Assembly (NCBI RefSeq): GCF_014201875.1
Contig: NZ_JACHFL010000031.1
Span: 1-26,138 of the forward strand
DNA length: 26,138 nucleotides
Origin: Deinococcus humi
Lineage (GTDB): Bacteria; Deinococcota; Deinococci; Deinococcales; Deinococcaceae
Reading direction: 5' to 3'
The notes under the pieces are model-generated. The model was not told where the DNA came from. It ran no database searches and worked only from the letters and a program-made list of their open reading frames with translations. Position 1 is the stretch's first letter. Each line of letters begins with the position of its first letter. Positions 1-7,412 of the stretch are shown in pieces. The position numbers and the translations under genes are program-made.

Positions 1-474
1 GGACGTCCCGACGCTTCGTACAGCGGCGGCGGCATCATGATGGGTGACGGTTGCGGTTCGGGCTACACCGAGGCGACGAACAACACCGTGCTGGAAACCA
101 GCAACTACGGCATCGCCGTGGCGGGCGGTCACCACCAGAGCGTCAAGGGCAACACCATCCTGGCGCTGGGCAAACTGAGTGATGGCACGCTGCTGGACGC
201 CGACAGCGACGCGGGCTTCTACCTGCGCAACTACTGCTCGACGCCCAACGACACCAGCACAGTGGTGGCCGAGGGCAACACGGTGGGCTGGACGGTGCCG
301 AGCAGCAGCAATCCCAACTCCCGCTGGGACTGGTCGGTCAATGCCGGGGCGGAACGCAACAACACCCGTGTCCAGGATCAGAAACGCGCCGTCGATCCGC
401 AACTGCTGGCCCAGGCCATCACCGCCTGGGAAGGCCGCGCCCGAGCTGCGGGGATGGTCACTGGCCCACGCTGA
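1..474 (+). CDS. C-terminal part of a right-handed beta-helix (pectate-lyase-like) protein, 5' end outside window
   Basis: The reading frame is open from base 1, so the gene starts upstream of the window; 157 codons are visible. The protein has short repeated units rich in Asn, Gly, Thr and Ser, such as NNTVLETSNYGIAV and KGNTILA, about 20-25 residues apart. This is typical of the rungs of a parallel beta-helix. A polar tail with the segments SRWDWSVNAG and AQAITAWEGRARAAG follows the last rung. Proteins of this fold are usually exported and act on or bind polysaccharides, but no catalytic residue can be assigned from this fragment. The first Met codons at 37 and 40 lie inside the repeat region and are not the real start. 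A strong terminator follows 20 bases after the stop. The fold call is fairly safe; the substrate is unknown. Confidence 0.7.
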   Translation, partial: GRPDASYSGGGIMMGDGCGSGYTEATNNTVLETSNYGIAVAGGHHQSVKGNTILALGKLSDGTLLDADSDAGFYLRNYCSTPNDTSTVVAEGNTVGWTVPSSSNPNSRWDWSVNAGAERNNTRVQDQKRAVDPQLLAQAITAWEGRARAAGMVTGPR

Positions 475-493
475 TCCCCCGTCCTCACTCGGA

Positions 494-522
494 AAAGCCC
501 CTTCCATTCTGGAAGGGGCTTT
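494..522 (+). terminator. Rho-independent-type terminator after the beta-helix gene
   Basis: A perfect 12-bp stem (AAAGCCCCTTCC at 494-505 with GGAAGGGGCTTT at 511-522) has a 5-base loop. The downstream arm ends in TTT followed by CTC. The A-rich 5' arm and T-rich 3' arm make it potentially bidirectional. It lies 20 bases after the stop at 474. Confidence 0.88.
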
Positions 523-1333
523 CTCATGCTTCCCTCTCGGTAGAGCCTTGATCTGGCAATGCAGAAAATTTTGTCCATTGTCTCCGTACTCCCGGACCCG
601 AAAGTCAGAAACAATCATTTAAACGGCATATAGGGCATCGCCTGCGAGTCAGCCTTCTTGGGATGCGTAGCCGAACCGCGGTATGCCAAGCAAATTCGAG
701 AGGTCTACGCAAACCAGTTCGTTCGGCGCTCAGAAACGTCACGCCTGCCAAACAGAGCAACTCAGTCCTTCTGCCGAGTTCAGCGGGCTCTCGCTTTTCG
801 CCGACTCACGCTCTTGAAGTCCGAGTACTTCACCTCCTGCCTGATCCTGAGTCCCGGGGCCGGTCTTCAATCCGCCCCACGCTGCACACTGCTGCAGGCC
901 GATGATCTGTACGATAACAGAGGTCCTCCCGTTCTCCTCTGCCGCCACGCCCTTGTTGATTTCTTGAGAGCCCAATACTGGTGCTTAAGGATGAGGGGGT
1001 GCACCCGGTCCTGGCGCCCTAACGCGGAGTTGTCAGGTAACCTTAAGGTAAAATGAAGGTCACCCTCTCCTCCTTTTCACATGCCGTACCTCCCCTGATG
1101 ACGGAACGACTGTTCAATCGCCTCGCATCTCCGGGCACCCCTTCGTCCATCCAGGATGAGCAACACGTTCGCACGCCAGATCCATCCACACTCCCCACCC
1201 ATCCGACATGGGCGGCGCCCGTCGTTCTGACACGCTTGACCGAAAACTTCGACTGCTCAGGCCAACGGCACCTCCGGTCCCTAGAGGCTCGCCAGCCCCA
1301 TGATGTTGCCTCTTCCTGGAAAGGCTGGCCCGC
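523..1333. other. Long intergenic stretch with no convincing gene
   Basis: About 800 bases between the terminator and the transglutaminase-like gene. Short open frames exist on both strands, but they have no Shine-Dalgarno sequence, no recognisable motif and no protein-like composition. The only local structure noticed is a perfect 10-bp palindrome, ACCTTAAGGT, at 1040-1049, just upstream of a TAAAAT hexamer at 1049-1054. It could be a regulator site, but no gene with a good start follows within 250 bases. Confidence 0.5.
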
Positions 1334-2197
1334 TTGAGTGCCAGACCTTCAAGCCTGCCCGGCAGCGCCCGCCGTCTCCGACGTCAGTTGCGCCAGCAGT
1401 TCCTCGAGGCAGGCGTCGACGCCTCTCGCCCAGGCTTTTACGATCAACCTGCCTTTCGCCACCGGGTCAGACAGGATCCGACCCTATGGCAAGCGTATGC
1501 CCGCTACGTGTTCGCCCTGGAACCCAGCGCGGCCTACCTGCAGCGCGCCCGACTGGCCATCTACCGGACCGCCGCCTTCATCCACACGGAACTGGTGGCC
1601 GACGGTCGTCCCGGGCGCTGCCTGGAAGCCGCCACCCTGCTTTCCCGCCTGTTGGAACGGCAGGGCATCTGGAATGTCGTGGTCGCCGGGGCCTACCAGG
1701 CAGGACTCCCCAGCGGACACCGGCTGAACTTTGGACCGCTGAGCACCAATGAGCGAGTGGGATTCACGGCCCACACCTGGGTGTACGCGCCTCCTTTTGC
1801 AGTGGTGGACGTCAGCTTACAGCAGCAACCCTTGCCGGGTTGGGCCCTGCGCCAGCTTCCCCCAGTCCTCCTGCAGGAAGAAGGCGAGCCTGGTGTCTTG
1901 CAAGGGCCGGAGTTCTTCAGCGCGGCGGGTCAACGGTTGTTTGAACAACGCCACGGGCGCCCTCCAACGGTTGAGGATGTTGTGACGCTCGCCCCTGAAA
2001 TTGGAGTGGCGTTGGATCTGTTTCCACCACTGACTTTTCAGCACGAGCAGGTTGAATTTCTGTACATCCCGTTGACCCCCCGGGTGCTCGACGGGGCGTT
2101 TGACGAAACGACAACGTTTCGGCTCAACGGCAAGGCGCCGGTGACCCTCCAACGCCAGTTCCTGGCACAATCCGGCCACAGCCTCGCCCACTCTTGA
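1334..2197 (+). CDS. Transglutaminase-like superfamily protein
   Basis: The 287-residue product shows the three-part signature of the transglutaminase-like cysteine fold. Cys96 lies in GRCLEAATLLSRLL at the head of a helix, His147 in AHTWVY and Asp159 in AVVDVSL, with the usual spacing. The family covers bacterial proteases, peptide N-glycanase-like enzymes and cross-linking enzymes, so the reaction cannot be named. No signal peptide or membrane segment is seen, which suggests the cytoplasm. The region before Cys96 is helical and basic; after Asp159 a proline-rich stretch and a strand-rich tail follow without a known domain. The start is a TTG, the first in-frame start after a stop, with GGAAAGG about 10 bases upstream. 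There are no close neighbours, and both flanks are gene-poor. The fold assignment is reasonably firm, the function open. Confidence 0.7.
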   Translation: MSARPSSLPGSARRLRRQLRQQFLEAGVDASRPGFYDQPAFRHRVRQDPTLWQAYARYVFALEPSAAYLQRARLAIYRTAAFIHTELVADGRPGRCLEAATLLSRLLERQGIWNVVVAGAYQAGLPSGHRLNFGPLSTNERVGFTAHTWVYAPPFAVVDVSLQQQPLPGWALRQLPPVLLQEEGEPGVLQGPEFFSAAGQRLFEQRHGRPPTVEDVVTLAPEIGVALDLFPPLTFQHEQVEFLYIPLTPRVLDGAFDETTTFRLNGKAPVTLQRQFLAQSGHSLAHS

Positions 2198-2612
2198 CCG
2201 CTGATGGCCTAAGCTTTGCCTGAGGGACCTTGCACCACTCGTGGGGCTTTTGGCTGGCTCAGAAGGTCCTGGCAATGCTGGGCTTCAATGGGTCTTGCTC
2301 GTGTGTTACTGCCAGACGTTTATCTGGGCGATGATCAGGGAATTCTTATCTCCTTTTGCCGCCAGCCTTCCTGACTGCCTCGGTACCCGCATGCCGTCGT
2401 TCGCGGCTCAGGCCGTGCCTGCAATCCACGAAGACGCTCAGGACTCTTCAGGCTTCTATCCAAACGCCAGGCAGACCGCGAGAGATTCCCAGGCGATCTA
2501 TAGATGCTGAAGCGGGCCATTTTTGGAATGCTATGCATGTGCCAACGTCAAGCTTGTCAGAACCTCCCGATCAGGCCCTCCTCCATTGACAGCGCAATGT
2601 GTACCCAGGCTG
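2198..2612. other. Intergenic region between two convergent genes
   Basis: About 415 bases between the transglutaminase-like gene (plus) and the P450 gene (minus). No open frame with a start signal and family features was found, and no strong terminator hairpin is visible for either gene. Confidence 0.45.
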
Positions 2613-3863
2613 TCAGTTTGCCATTCCCAAGTGAACCGGGAGTGCCTTCAGGCCGCGCAGCACGAGTTGGGGCCGCCATTCCAGGCGCTCGGGGGCGATG
2701 TCCAGGCGCAAGTGCGGAAAGCGGGCCAGCAGGGTCGCCAGGGCAACTTGCACTTCCAGGCGAGCCAATGGTGCGCCGACGCAGTAGTGCGCTCCCAATC
2801 CGAAGGCCAGGTGGCCGGTGGTGTTGCGGCCCAAATCCAGCTCGTCCGGACGAGGGAACTGCTCGGGATCGCGGTTGGCCGAAGCCAGGACAGCGAAGAC
2901 CAGTTCGCCACGCGGGATGGTCACGCCGTTGACCTCCACATCGGCTGAGGCGTAGCGTTCCGTGGCAAGTTCTACTGGGCTGGCGTAGCGGGCCAACTCC
3001 TCGACAGCGGGCCGGATCAGCCCAGGGGCAGCCTGCAGCTGTTCAAGCTGCTCCGGGTGGCGCAGAAGTTCCAGCACGCCATTGCCGGTCAGGTTCACGG
3101 TCGTCTCGTGCCCGGCAATCAGCAGAATGAAGACCATTGCGATGAGCTCATCCTCGCTCAGACAGTCACCGGCGTCGTCGGCCTGCACCAGTGCAGTCAG
3201 CAGGTCGTCCTGCGGGTCATCGCGCTTGCGGCGGATCAAGCGGCGCACATAGCGGAACATGGTCAGGATTGCCCCGATGCCACGCACCGTGCCGACGATC
3301 CCGGCTCCCGAACCCGTGACGGTCAGCGCCTGCTGCGTCCAGTGGTGGAACTGGCCCCGGTCACCGGCGGGAATACCCAGGATATCGCTGATCACCGTGA
3401 CGGGCAGTGGCAGAGCCAGGCTGGCAATCAGGTCGACGCGCGGGCCACGCCCGATCATGTCGTCCAGCAATGCGTCTGTGGTTGCTTGAATGCGCCCACG
3501 CATGGCCTCGACCCGGCGTGGCGTGAAAGCCTGATGGACCAGCCTGCGCAGCCGCGCGTGATCCTCGCCATCCACGTCGAGCATACTGCGTTCCAGCGCT
3601 TGCATGATTTTCAGGCCAGGCAGGCTGGGCATCAGGCCCCGGCTGCCCACCGTGTGACGATCCTTGACGAATCGCGAGTCGCGCAGGGTAGCGGCGACGT
3701 CGGCATGGCGTGTAATCAGGCACGCCGGACGCCGCTGGACGTAGGTGCGGAACACCGGGGACCGCTCGCGCAAATGCGCCCAGTACGGGTAGGGGTTGCG
3801 TTTGAATTCCGGGTGGCTCAGATCGACCTGGGCGGGAGAGGTGGACAGACTCCGGGTGCTCAT
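2613..3863 (-). CDS. Cytochrome P450 (bacterial class I type)
   Basis: The 416-residue protein has the normal length and all core motifs of soluble bacterial P450s. The I-helix oxygen-binding motif AGHETT is at 250-255, the K-helix ExxR is Glu289-Arg292, and the heme loop FGLGAHYCVG is at 354-363 with Cys361 as the thiolate ligand. The N-terminus DLSHPEFKRNPYPYWAHLRE is also typical, and there is no membrane anchor. Such enzymes use electrons from a ferredoxin and its reductase to hydroxylate small molecules; neither partner is encoded in the window. The ATG overlaps the stop of the upstream TetR gene in an ATGA, so the two are co-transcribed and translationally coupled. The likely regulation is by that TetR protein through the shared promoter. 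The substrate cannot be read from the sequence. Confidence 0.95.
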   Translation of the reverse strand: MSTRSLSTSPAQVDLSHPEFKRNPYPYWAHLRERSPVFRTYVQRRPACLITRHADVAATLRDSRFVKDRHTVGSRGLMPSLPGLKIMQALERSMLDVDGEDHARLRRLVHQAFTPRRVEAMRGRIQATTDALLDDMIGRGPRVDLIASLALPLPVTVISDILGIPAGDRGQFHHWTQQALTVTGSGAGIVGTVRGIGAILTMFRYVRRLIRRKRDDPQDDLLTALVQADDAGDCLSEDELIAMVFILLIAGHETTVNLTGNGVLELLRHPEQLEQLQAAPGLIRPAVEELARYASPVELATERYASADVEVNGVTIPRGELVFAVLASANRDPEQFPRPDELDLGRNTTGHLAFGLGAHYCVGAPLARLEVQVALATLLARFPHLRLDIAPERLEWRPQLVLRGLKALPVHLGMAN

Positions 3864-4519
3864 GGCGTATCTCCTTCGATGCCGTGCAGCATCAGGTCAC
3901 TCACGACGTCCGGGATCTCATCCCAGCGGGCGGTCAGGGTATCGTCACCCAACTGGCGCAGCACCAACAGGCCCAGCACCTGCGCCGCGAAGGCCCGCAC
4001 AACCAGTTCCACACGTTCCGGGCGGATGCGTCCCTCGCTGGCCCAGCGCGCGAACACCCGTTCCCCCAGCACCGTGGTGGGACCAAGCAGTTGCCGGGCA
4101 TAGGCGGCCCGCAGCTCGGCATTGGTGAGCAGTTCGGCCAGGATTACGCCCAAGGCGTCGCCGGCAGCCTGCGTAAAGGTCTCCAGCCGCTGACGCACAT
4201 AACGCTGCGTGAAGGAGTCCAACGTCTCGTGATCGGCAGCCGCGAAGTCGGCCTCGCGCTGCCCAGTGTCATTCATCGTATCAAGGAGGGCCAGCAGGAT
4301 AGTCTGCTTGTTCTGGAAGTGGTTGTACAGGGTGCCGCTGGCCAGTCCGGCCTCGCGCGCGATCTCTGCGATCGTCGCGCCGTGGAAACCTTTGCGGGCA
4401 AAGACCGTCACGGCAGCGCGCAGAATGGCTGCGCGCCGTTCCGGATCAAAGGCAGGCCGGGGCGCAGCTCGCCCCCGGGAAGCAGGCTTGGCCGACGACT
4501 CTTCTGAATGATTGCTCAT
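3860..4519 (-). CDS. TetR/AcrR family transcriptional regulator, partner of the P450
   Basis: The 219-residue protein has a basic, Ser/Ala-rich N-terminal extension (1-25), then a TetR DNA-binding domain at about 28-75. The helix-turn-helix is centred on HGATIAEIAREAGLASGTLYNHF, with the family-typical LYNHFQNK ending at residue 71. The rest is the all-helical ligand and dimer domain. It is the first gene of a two-gene minus-strand operon, and its stop overlaps the P450 start. TetR proteins bind small ligands and release DNA, so it probably represses its own gene and the P450 until a substrate or toxic compound appears. A 7-bp inverted repeat overlaps its start codon, and a promoter lies directly upstream, so the mRNA is predicted to be leaderless. 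The ligand is unknown. Confidence 0.93.
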   Translation of the reverse strand: MSNHSEESSAKPASRGRAAPRPAFDPERRAAILRAAVTVFARKGFHGATIAEIAREAGLASGTLYNHFQNKQTILLALLDTMNDTGQREADFAAADHETLDSFTQRYVRQRLETFTQAAGDALGVILAELLTNAELRAAYARQLLGPTTVLGERVFARWASEGRIRPERVELVVRAFAAQVLGLLVLRQLGDDTLTARWDEIPDVVSDLMLHGIEGDTP

Positions 4520-4522
4520 TCA
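4505..4522. promoter_or_regulatory. Inverted repeat overlapping the TetR start codon, candidate operator
   Basis: A perfect 7-bp inverted repeat, TGAATGA at 4505-4511 and TCATTCA at 4516-4522, has a 4-base spacer. The size suits a TetR dimer. It covers the start codon (4517-4519) and the predicted transcription start, so binding would block transcription of the regulator-P450 operon. Confidence 0.5.
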
Positions 4523-4525
4523 CTC

Positions 4526-4553
4526 ATTATCATACTTTCACTCGGGAAGTCAA
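4526..4553 (-). promoter_or_regulatory. Promoter of the TetR-P450 operon, predicted leaderless
   Basis: On the minus strand, TTGACT (4553-4548), a 16-base spacer and GATAAT (4531-4526) are followed by only six bases before the ATG. The transcription start would therefore fall at or next to the A of the ATG. No Shine-Dalgarno sequence is possible. Confidence 0.6.
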
Positions 4554-4791
4554 GAAATTGTTCTGGCAACTTTACGAAGGCAGGCCGAAATTCAGAGCCG
4601 GTGACCGAAGAGCTGGGTTACCCGCTGCATGGTCTCATGCTAGACATGCAGTGGGCCCTGCGCTGGCCTCATTCTTTCCAGAAACTCAGGTGCCGGTGGC
4701 CTGATGCAGATTGTTCATTCAGGCATTAAGACTCAGCAGTCCTCGGTAAGCTTCAATCGCCTCCATACAAGCTGACTGTTACTGGCAATAT
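4554..4791. other. Intergenic region with no gene seen
   Basis: About 240 bases between the TetR promoter and the end of the substrate-binding protein gene. No family-like open frame and no strong hairpin were found. The substrate-binding gene reads towards this stretch, so a weak or Rho-dependent stop is expected here. Confidence 0.4.
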
Positions 4792-5712
4792 TCAAGGCCG
4801 AATCAATTTGGCCAGGGCTTCTGCACGTTTCAGGTCAGTTAGCGGACCGCTAGACGCCTCTTGGGGGTCCAGAGGGTAAGTGTAAACGGGCTTGCCCAGA
4901 CGCTTGAGCATGTCGTCTGTCGCGTTGCGGGGCACCAACTTGCCGTCTTTCCGAACCCGCAGAATGATGATCCGGTCTGTCTTGAGCTTCAGCAGTTCCT
5001 CAGCGCTCAATTGCTTAAAACTGATGTTCGGATCGATCCCTTCGGGCGTATTGAGGGTCAGTCCCAACGTCGTGAGGTTGCGACTGAAAGAAAAGCCGCG
5101 ACCCAGGACCATGACGGACTGAGGCTCATACATGTAGAGCAGAGTCGTTTGTGGGGCCGCCTTGCTCAGGGTGGACAATTGCCCTTTCAGCGTCATGATG
5201 CGGGCGTCGTATGTTTTCAGGTAACGTTGCGCCTGGGCTGTCTTGCCGGACAAGCGTCCGAGGTCACTGAGCGCGGTGCGCCAGGGAATCTGATCATAGT
5301 CGTAGGCCAGGGTGGGCGCCAATTTCCCCACCGTGCGGTAGGTGCTCTGATCGTCGTCACCGCCGTCCATCAGGATCAGGTCTGGCTTGAGGGCCGCGAG
5401 AAGCTCCAAGGAAGGCGTATTGTAACTGCCCACAAACACCGCATTCTGAAGGCTACTTTTGGCGAGCGTAGTCAGGGCCTGCGGGGGCTGACCGAGACGA
5501 CCTTGAACGCGCCCCGACCCAAAGCCAACTGCCTTGAGACTCAGGACACTGAGCAATTCTGCCTGTTCTTCGCTGAGGGTGACAATCCTTGTGGGCGCTT
5601 CAGGAAAGCTGGCCGTCCCTAAACTGTGTTTGACGATCAGCGGATAGGTGCCCGCCGCAAGAGCACCGGAAGTGAGCAGGGCAGTGAACAGCAAGCGGCG
5701 AAGCGACTTCAT
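4792..5712 (-). CDS. Iron/siderophore-type ABC transporter substrate-binding protein
   Basis: The 306-residue protein begins with an export signal (MKSLRRLLFTALLTSGALAAG) ending in an ALA/AA cleavage site and without a lipobox Cys. The mature part follows the helical-backbone metal-receptor family (FecB/FhuD/BtuF type). Motifs include PTRIVTLSEEQAELLSVL, VGSYNTPSLELLAALKPDLILMD, a long central helix, and a second lobe with EELLKLKTDRIIIL. These proteins capture ferric siderophores, heme or cobalamin outside the membrane and hand them to a permease. No permease or ATPase gene is in the window, so the partner must lie elsewhere. The gene is predicted to be leaderless, with an inverted repeat over its promoter. 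The family is clear; iron as ligand is inferred. Confidence 0.85.
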   Translation of the reverse strand: MKSLRRLLFTALLTSGALAAGTYPLIVKHSLGTASFPEAPTRIVTLSEEQAELLSVLSLKAVGFGSGRVQGRLGQPPQALTTLAKSSLQNAVFVGSYNTPSLELLAALKPDLILMDGGDDDQSTYRTVGKLAPTLAYDYDQIPWRTALSDLGRLSGKTAQAQRYLKTYDARIMTLKGQLSTLSKAAPQTTLLYMYEPQSVMVLGRGFSFSRNLTTLGLTLNTPEGIDPNISFKQLSAEELLKLKTDRIIILRVRKDGKLVPRNATDDMLKRLGKPVYTYPLDPQEASSGPLTDLKRAEALAKLIRP

Positions 5713-5716
5713 AAGT

Positions 5717-5738
5717 TGATCGTAAATTAATCCGATCA
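5717..5738. promoter_or_regulatory. Inverted repeat over the promoter, candidate metal-regulator site
   Basis: TGATCG (5717-5722) and CGATCA (5733-5738) form a perfect 6-bp inverted repeat around a 10-base AT-rich centre. The site covers the -10 box and part of the spacer, a good place for a repressor. It does not match the classic Fur or DtxR consensus that I know, so the regulator is open. Confidence 0.4.
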
Positions 5739-5748
5739 GTTAAGTCAA
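5719..5748 (-). promoter_or_regulatory. Promoter of the substrate-binding protein gene, predicted leaderless
   Basis: TTGACT (5748-5743), an 18-base spacer and TACGAT (5724-5719) are followed by six bases (CAACTT) before the ATG at 5712. The spacing puts the transcription start at the start codon. Confidence 0.6.
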
Positions 5749-5921
5749 GTTTAGTCGGAGTCCGTTGAAACTGACCAACACGTCCCCGGGGAGGCAGAGT
5801 TGTCTTCATGACTGAGACTGGACTAGCAGACCAAGGGCCGTGAAGGCGCAGGTTACAGGAGCCATCCAAGCAACACCGGCCCTGGCAAATTCCTGAGGGA
5901 GTTTCCCAGGAGGTCACCAGG

Positions 5922-6119
5922 ATGACGAGCGACAATCGCAATCACGGTGGCGGCCACCACAGCGAACGTGGCTTTACGGTGAAGGATGACGAGCGACAGC
6001 GCGAGATCGCTTTAGAATGCGGACGCGCGGCCCACGAAAGCGGCAACGCTCACGAGTTCGCCGGCGAAGAAGCTCGTAAAGCGGGGCGGAAGGGCGGTGA
6101 AGCTTGCGGCGGCAACTAG
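5922..6119 (+). CDS. Small KGG-repeat (Con-10/GsiB-like) stress protein, probably C-terminally shortened
   Basis: The 65-residue, very hydrophilic protein carries the Con-10/GsiB-type core: RGF, DERQREIALECGRAAHES, then GNAHEFAGEEARKAGRKGG. These small proteins are made under stress or during stationary phase and sporulation in many bacteria and fungi; they are largely disordered and their role is not known in detail. The first repeat has ECG where the family normally has KGG. The start is well supported: AGGAGG at 5908-5913 lies eight bases before the ATG. The frame ends at TAG 6117-6119, yet the same frame continues after it with GNSQQPAEAGRQSHKND and a TAA at 6174-6176. That resembles the polar tail of the family, so the TAG may be a recent nonsense change. 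Confidence 0.8.
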   Translation: MTSDNRNHGGGHHSERGFTVKDDERQREIALECGRAAHESGNAHEFAGEEARKAGRKGGEACGGN

Positions 6120-6218
6120 GTTGGCAACAGCCAGCAGCCTGCCGAAGCCGGGCGTCAGAGTCACAAGAACGACTAAGGTGGGATTGCTCAGAAGGAGACA
6201 GGTGAGGTCCATAACGAC

Positions 6219-6236
6219 GGGGGCGATAAAGCCCCC
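6219..6236 (+). terminator. Possible terminator hairpin after the KGG gene
   Basis: GGGGGC (6219-6224) and GCCCCC (6231-6236) pair around GATAAA. The stem is all GC but is followed by CTACTTCG rather than a T run, so it may be only a weak terminator or an mRNA-stabilising hairpin. Confidence 0.45.
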
Positions 6237-6476
6237 CTACTTCGCCTCATCCAGTAAACGCAGCATCCCCGAAGGGAGGCGACCACCTTCGAAAAAACGG
6301 ACGCACGAGCGGGCGCAACGTTGGCACCGAGATCGGTTCGAGACCGGTCACTCGCACTCCTGAAGCACCTTTCCGGTGTCTCTCTTTTTGCGACGAGAAG
6401 ACGCAGGCCACCGTGGCAGAAGAAGTGAGGCGAGATCTTAAAAGTTTTCGCCCTCGCCTTACACCCGCTGGTAACC

Positions 6477-7412
6477 CTACCTTGTCGCTGTGGGTAAGGC
6501 AGTGTATTCCAGAGATGTGCGATCCCAGTGGGCCAGTTCCGCTGCCGCTTCATAGGTGCTCTGCAAGAAGCTCAGGAGCGTTGCATCCGGGTCCGCCGCC
6601 GTGCGCACCGCTTCGTAGGGCAACACGAATTCGCCCAGCGCCGGGTGATAGGTAGCGGCTTCCGGACCTACCTGGGCCGTTTTGAATCCAGGCGGCTCTG
6701 GATAGGCATACGAGTAAAAAGCGGCTTCGCCCAGCCCTGTGCCGGGCCAGAACCCTGCGCTCGACAGCTCGTGGGAGTACGCCTCTTCCATCACCCAATC
6801 CGCACAGTGGGGAGCGCCGCCAGGATGCGTTGGGGCTGTTCGCCCAGAGAAGCGGGTCACTGCCAGATCAAACGCTCCCCAGAAAAAATGCACCGGGCTG
6901 ACTTTGCCGCCGAATCTCGCCCGGAACACAGTGAACACCCGGTGGACACTCAGCATGGCCTGCCAGTAGCGCTCCACGGCTTCAGGGTGATAGGCCGCGT
7001 GCAGCCTATCTTCGGGGAAGAGCAAGATAGGATCAGGCAGCTCAACTGGGCTGGGCCAGATGGTGACGCTGAGGCCGAGTGCCTCCAGGGTTTCCATCAG
7101 TGTCTGATAGAAGGCTGCGACGCTCATGGGTTCGAGCGCGAAGGACCGATCCTCCCCAGTCGCCGTTACCACCAGGAGACGGTGACGGCAAAAATCGAAC
7201 TCGATCTCGAAGGCTCCGCGCGGGTGGTGCATCAGGCCGGTGGTCAGGCCACGGGCGCTGGGCAGCAACGTGACGTGCCAGGAATGGTTGGTCCAGGGGG
7301 CCAAAGCCAGGCGAATCTTGCCCACGATCTGAGTCCATAGATGCAAGGTCTCCAGGGTGTCTTGCCAAGGAGCAAGCGGCAAGGGCGGCCAGGGGTCATG
7401 GATTGTCGTCAT
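6477..7412 (-). CDS. DUF5996 family protein
   Basis: The 311-residue protein matches what I remember of the DUF5996 family along its whole length. Signature stretches include PPLPLAPWQDTLETLHLWTQ, IVGKIRL, SPVHFFWGAFDLAVTRFSGR, EAYSHELSSAGFWPG, YHPALGEFVLPYEAVR and FLQSTYEAAAELAHWDR. The function of the family is unknown. Conserved His, Trp, Asp and Tyr residues in the HFFWG, SHE and GFWPG motifs suggest an enzyme or ligand binder in the cytoplasm; there is no signal peptide or membrane segment. The start at 7412 was chosen because similarity begins there and GGAG lies five bases upstream; the frame is open a further 28 codons upstream without family-like sequence. It stands alone, with no operon partner. 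Confidence 0.88.
   Translation of the reverse strand: MTTIHDPWPPLPLAPWQDTLETLHLWTQIVGKIRLALAPWTNHSWHVTLLPSARGLTTGLMHHPRGAFEIEFDFCRHRLLVVTATGEDRSFALEPMSVAAFYQTLMETLEALGLSVTIWPSPVELPDPILLFPEDRLHAAYHPEAVERYWQAMLSVHRVFTVFRARFGGKVSPVHFFWGAFDLAVTRFSGRTAPTHPGGAPHCADWVMEEAYSHELSSAGFWPGTGLGEAAFYSYAYPEPPGFKTAQVGPEAATYHPALGEFVLPYEAVRTAADPDATLLSFLQSTYEAAAELAHWDRTSLEYTALPTATR

Noticed and set aside
3057..4103. 348-codon plus-strand open frame opposite the P450 and TetR genes
   Set aside because: It is the antisense shadow of two clear genes with intact family motifs; its own sequence has no recognisable domain and no start signal.
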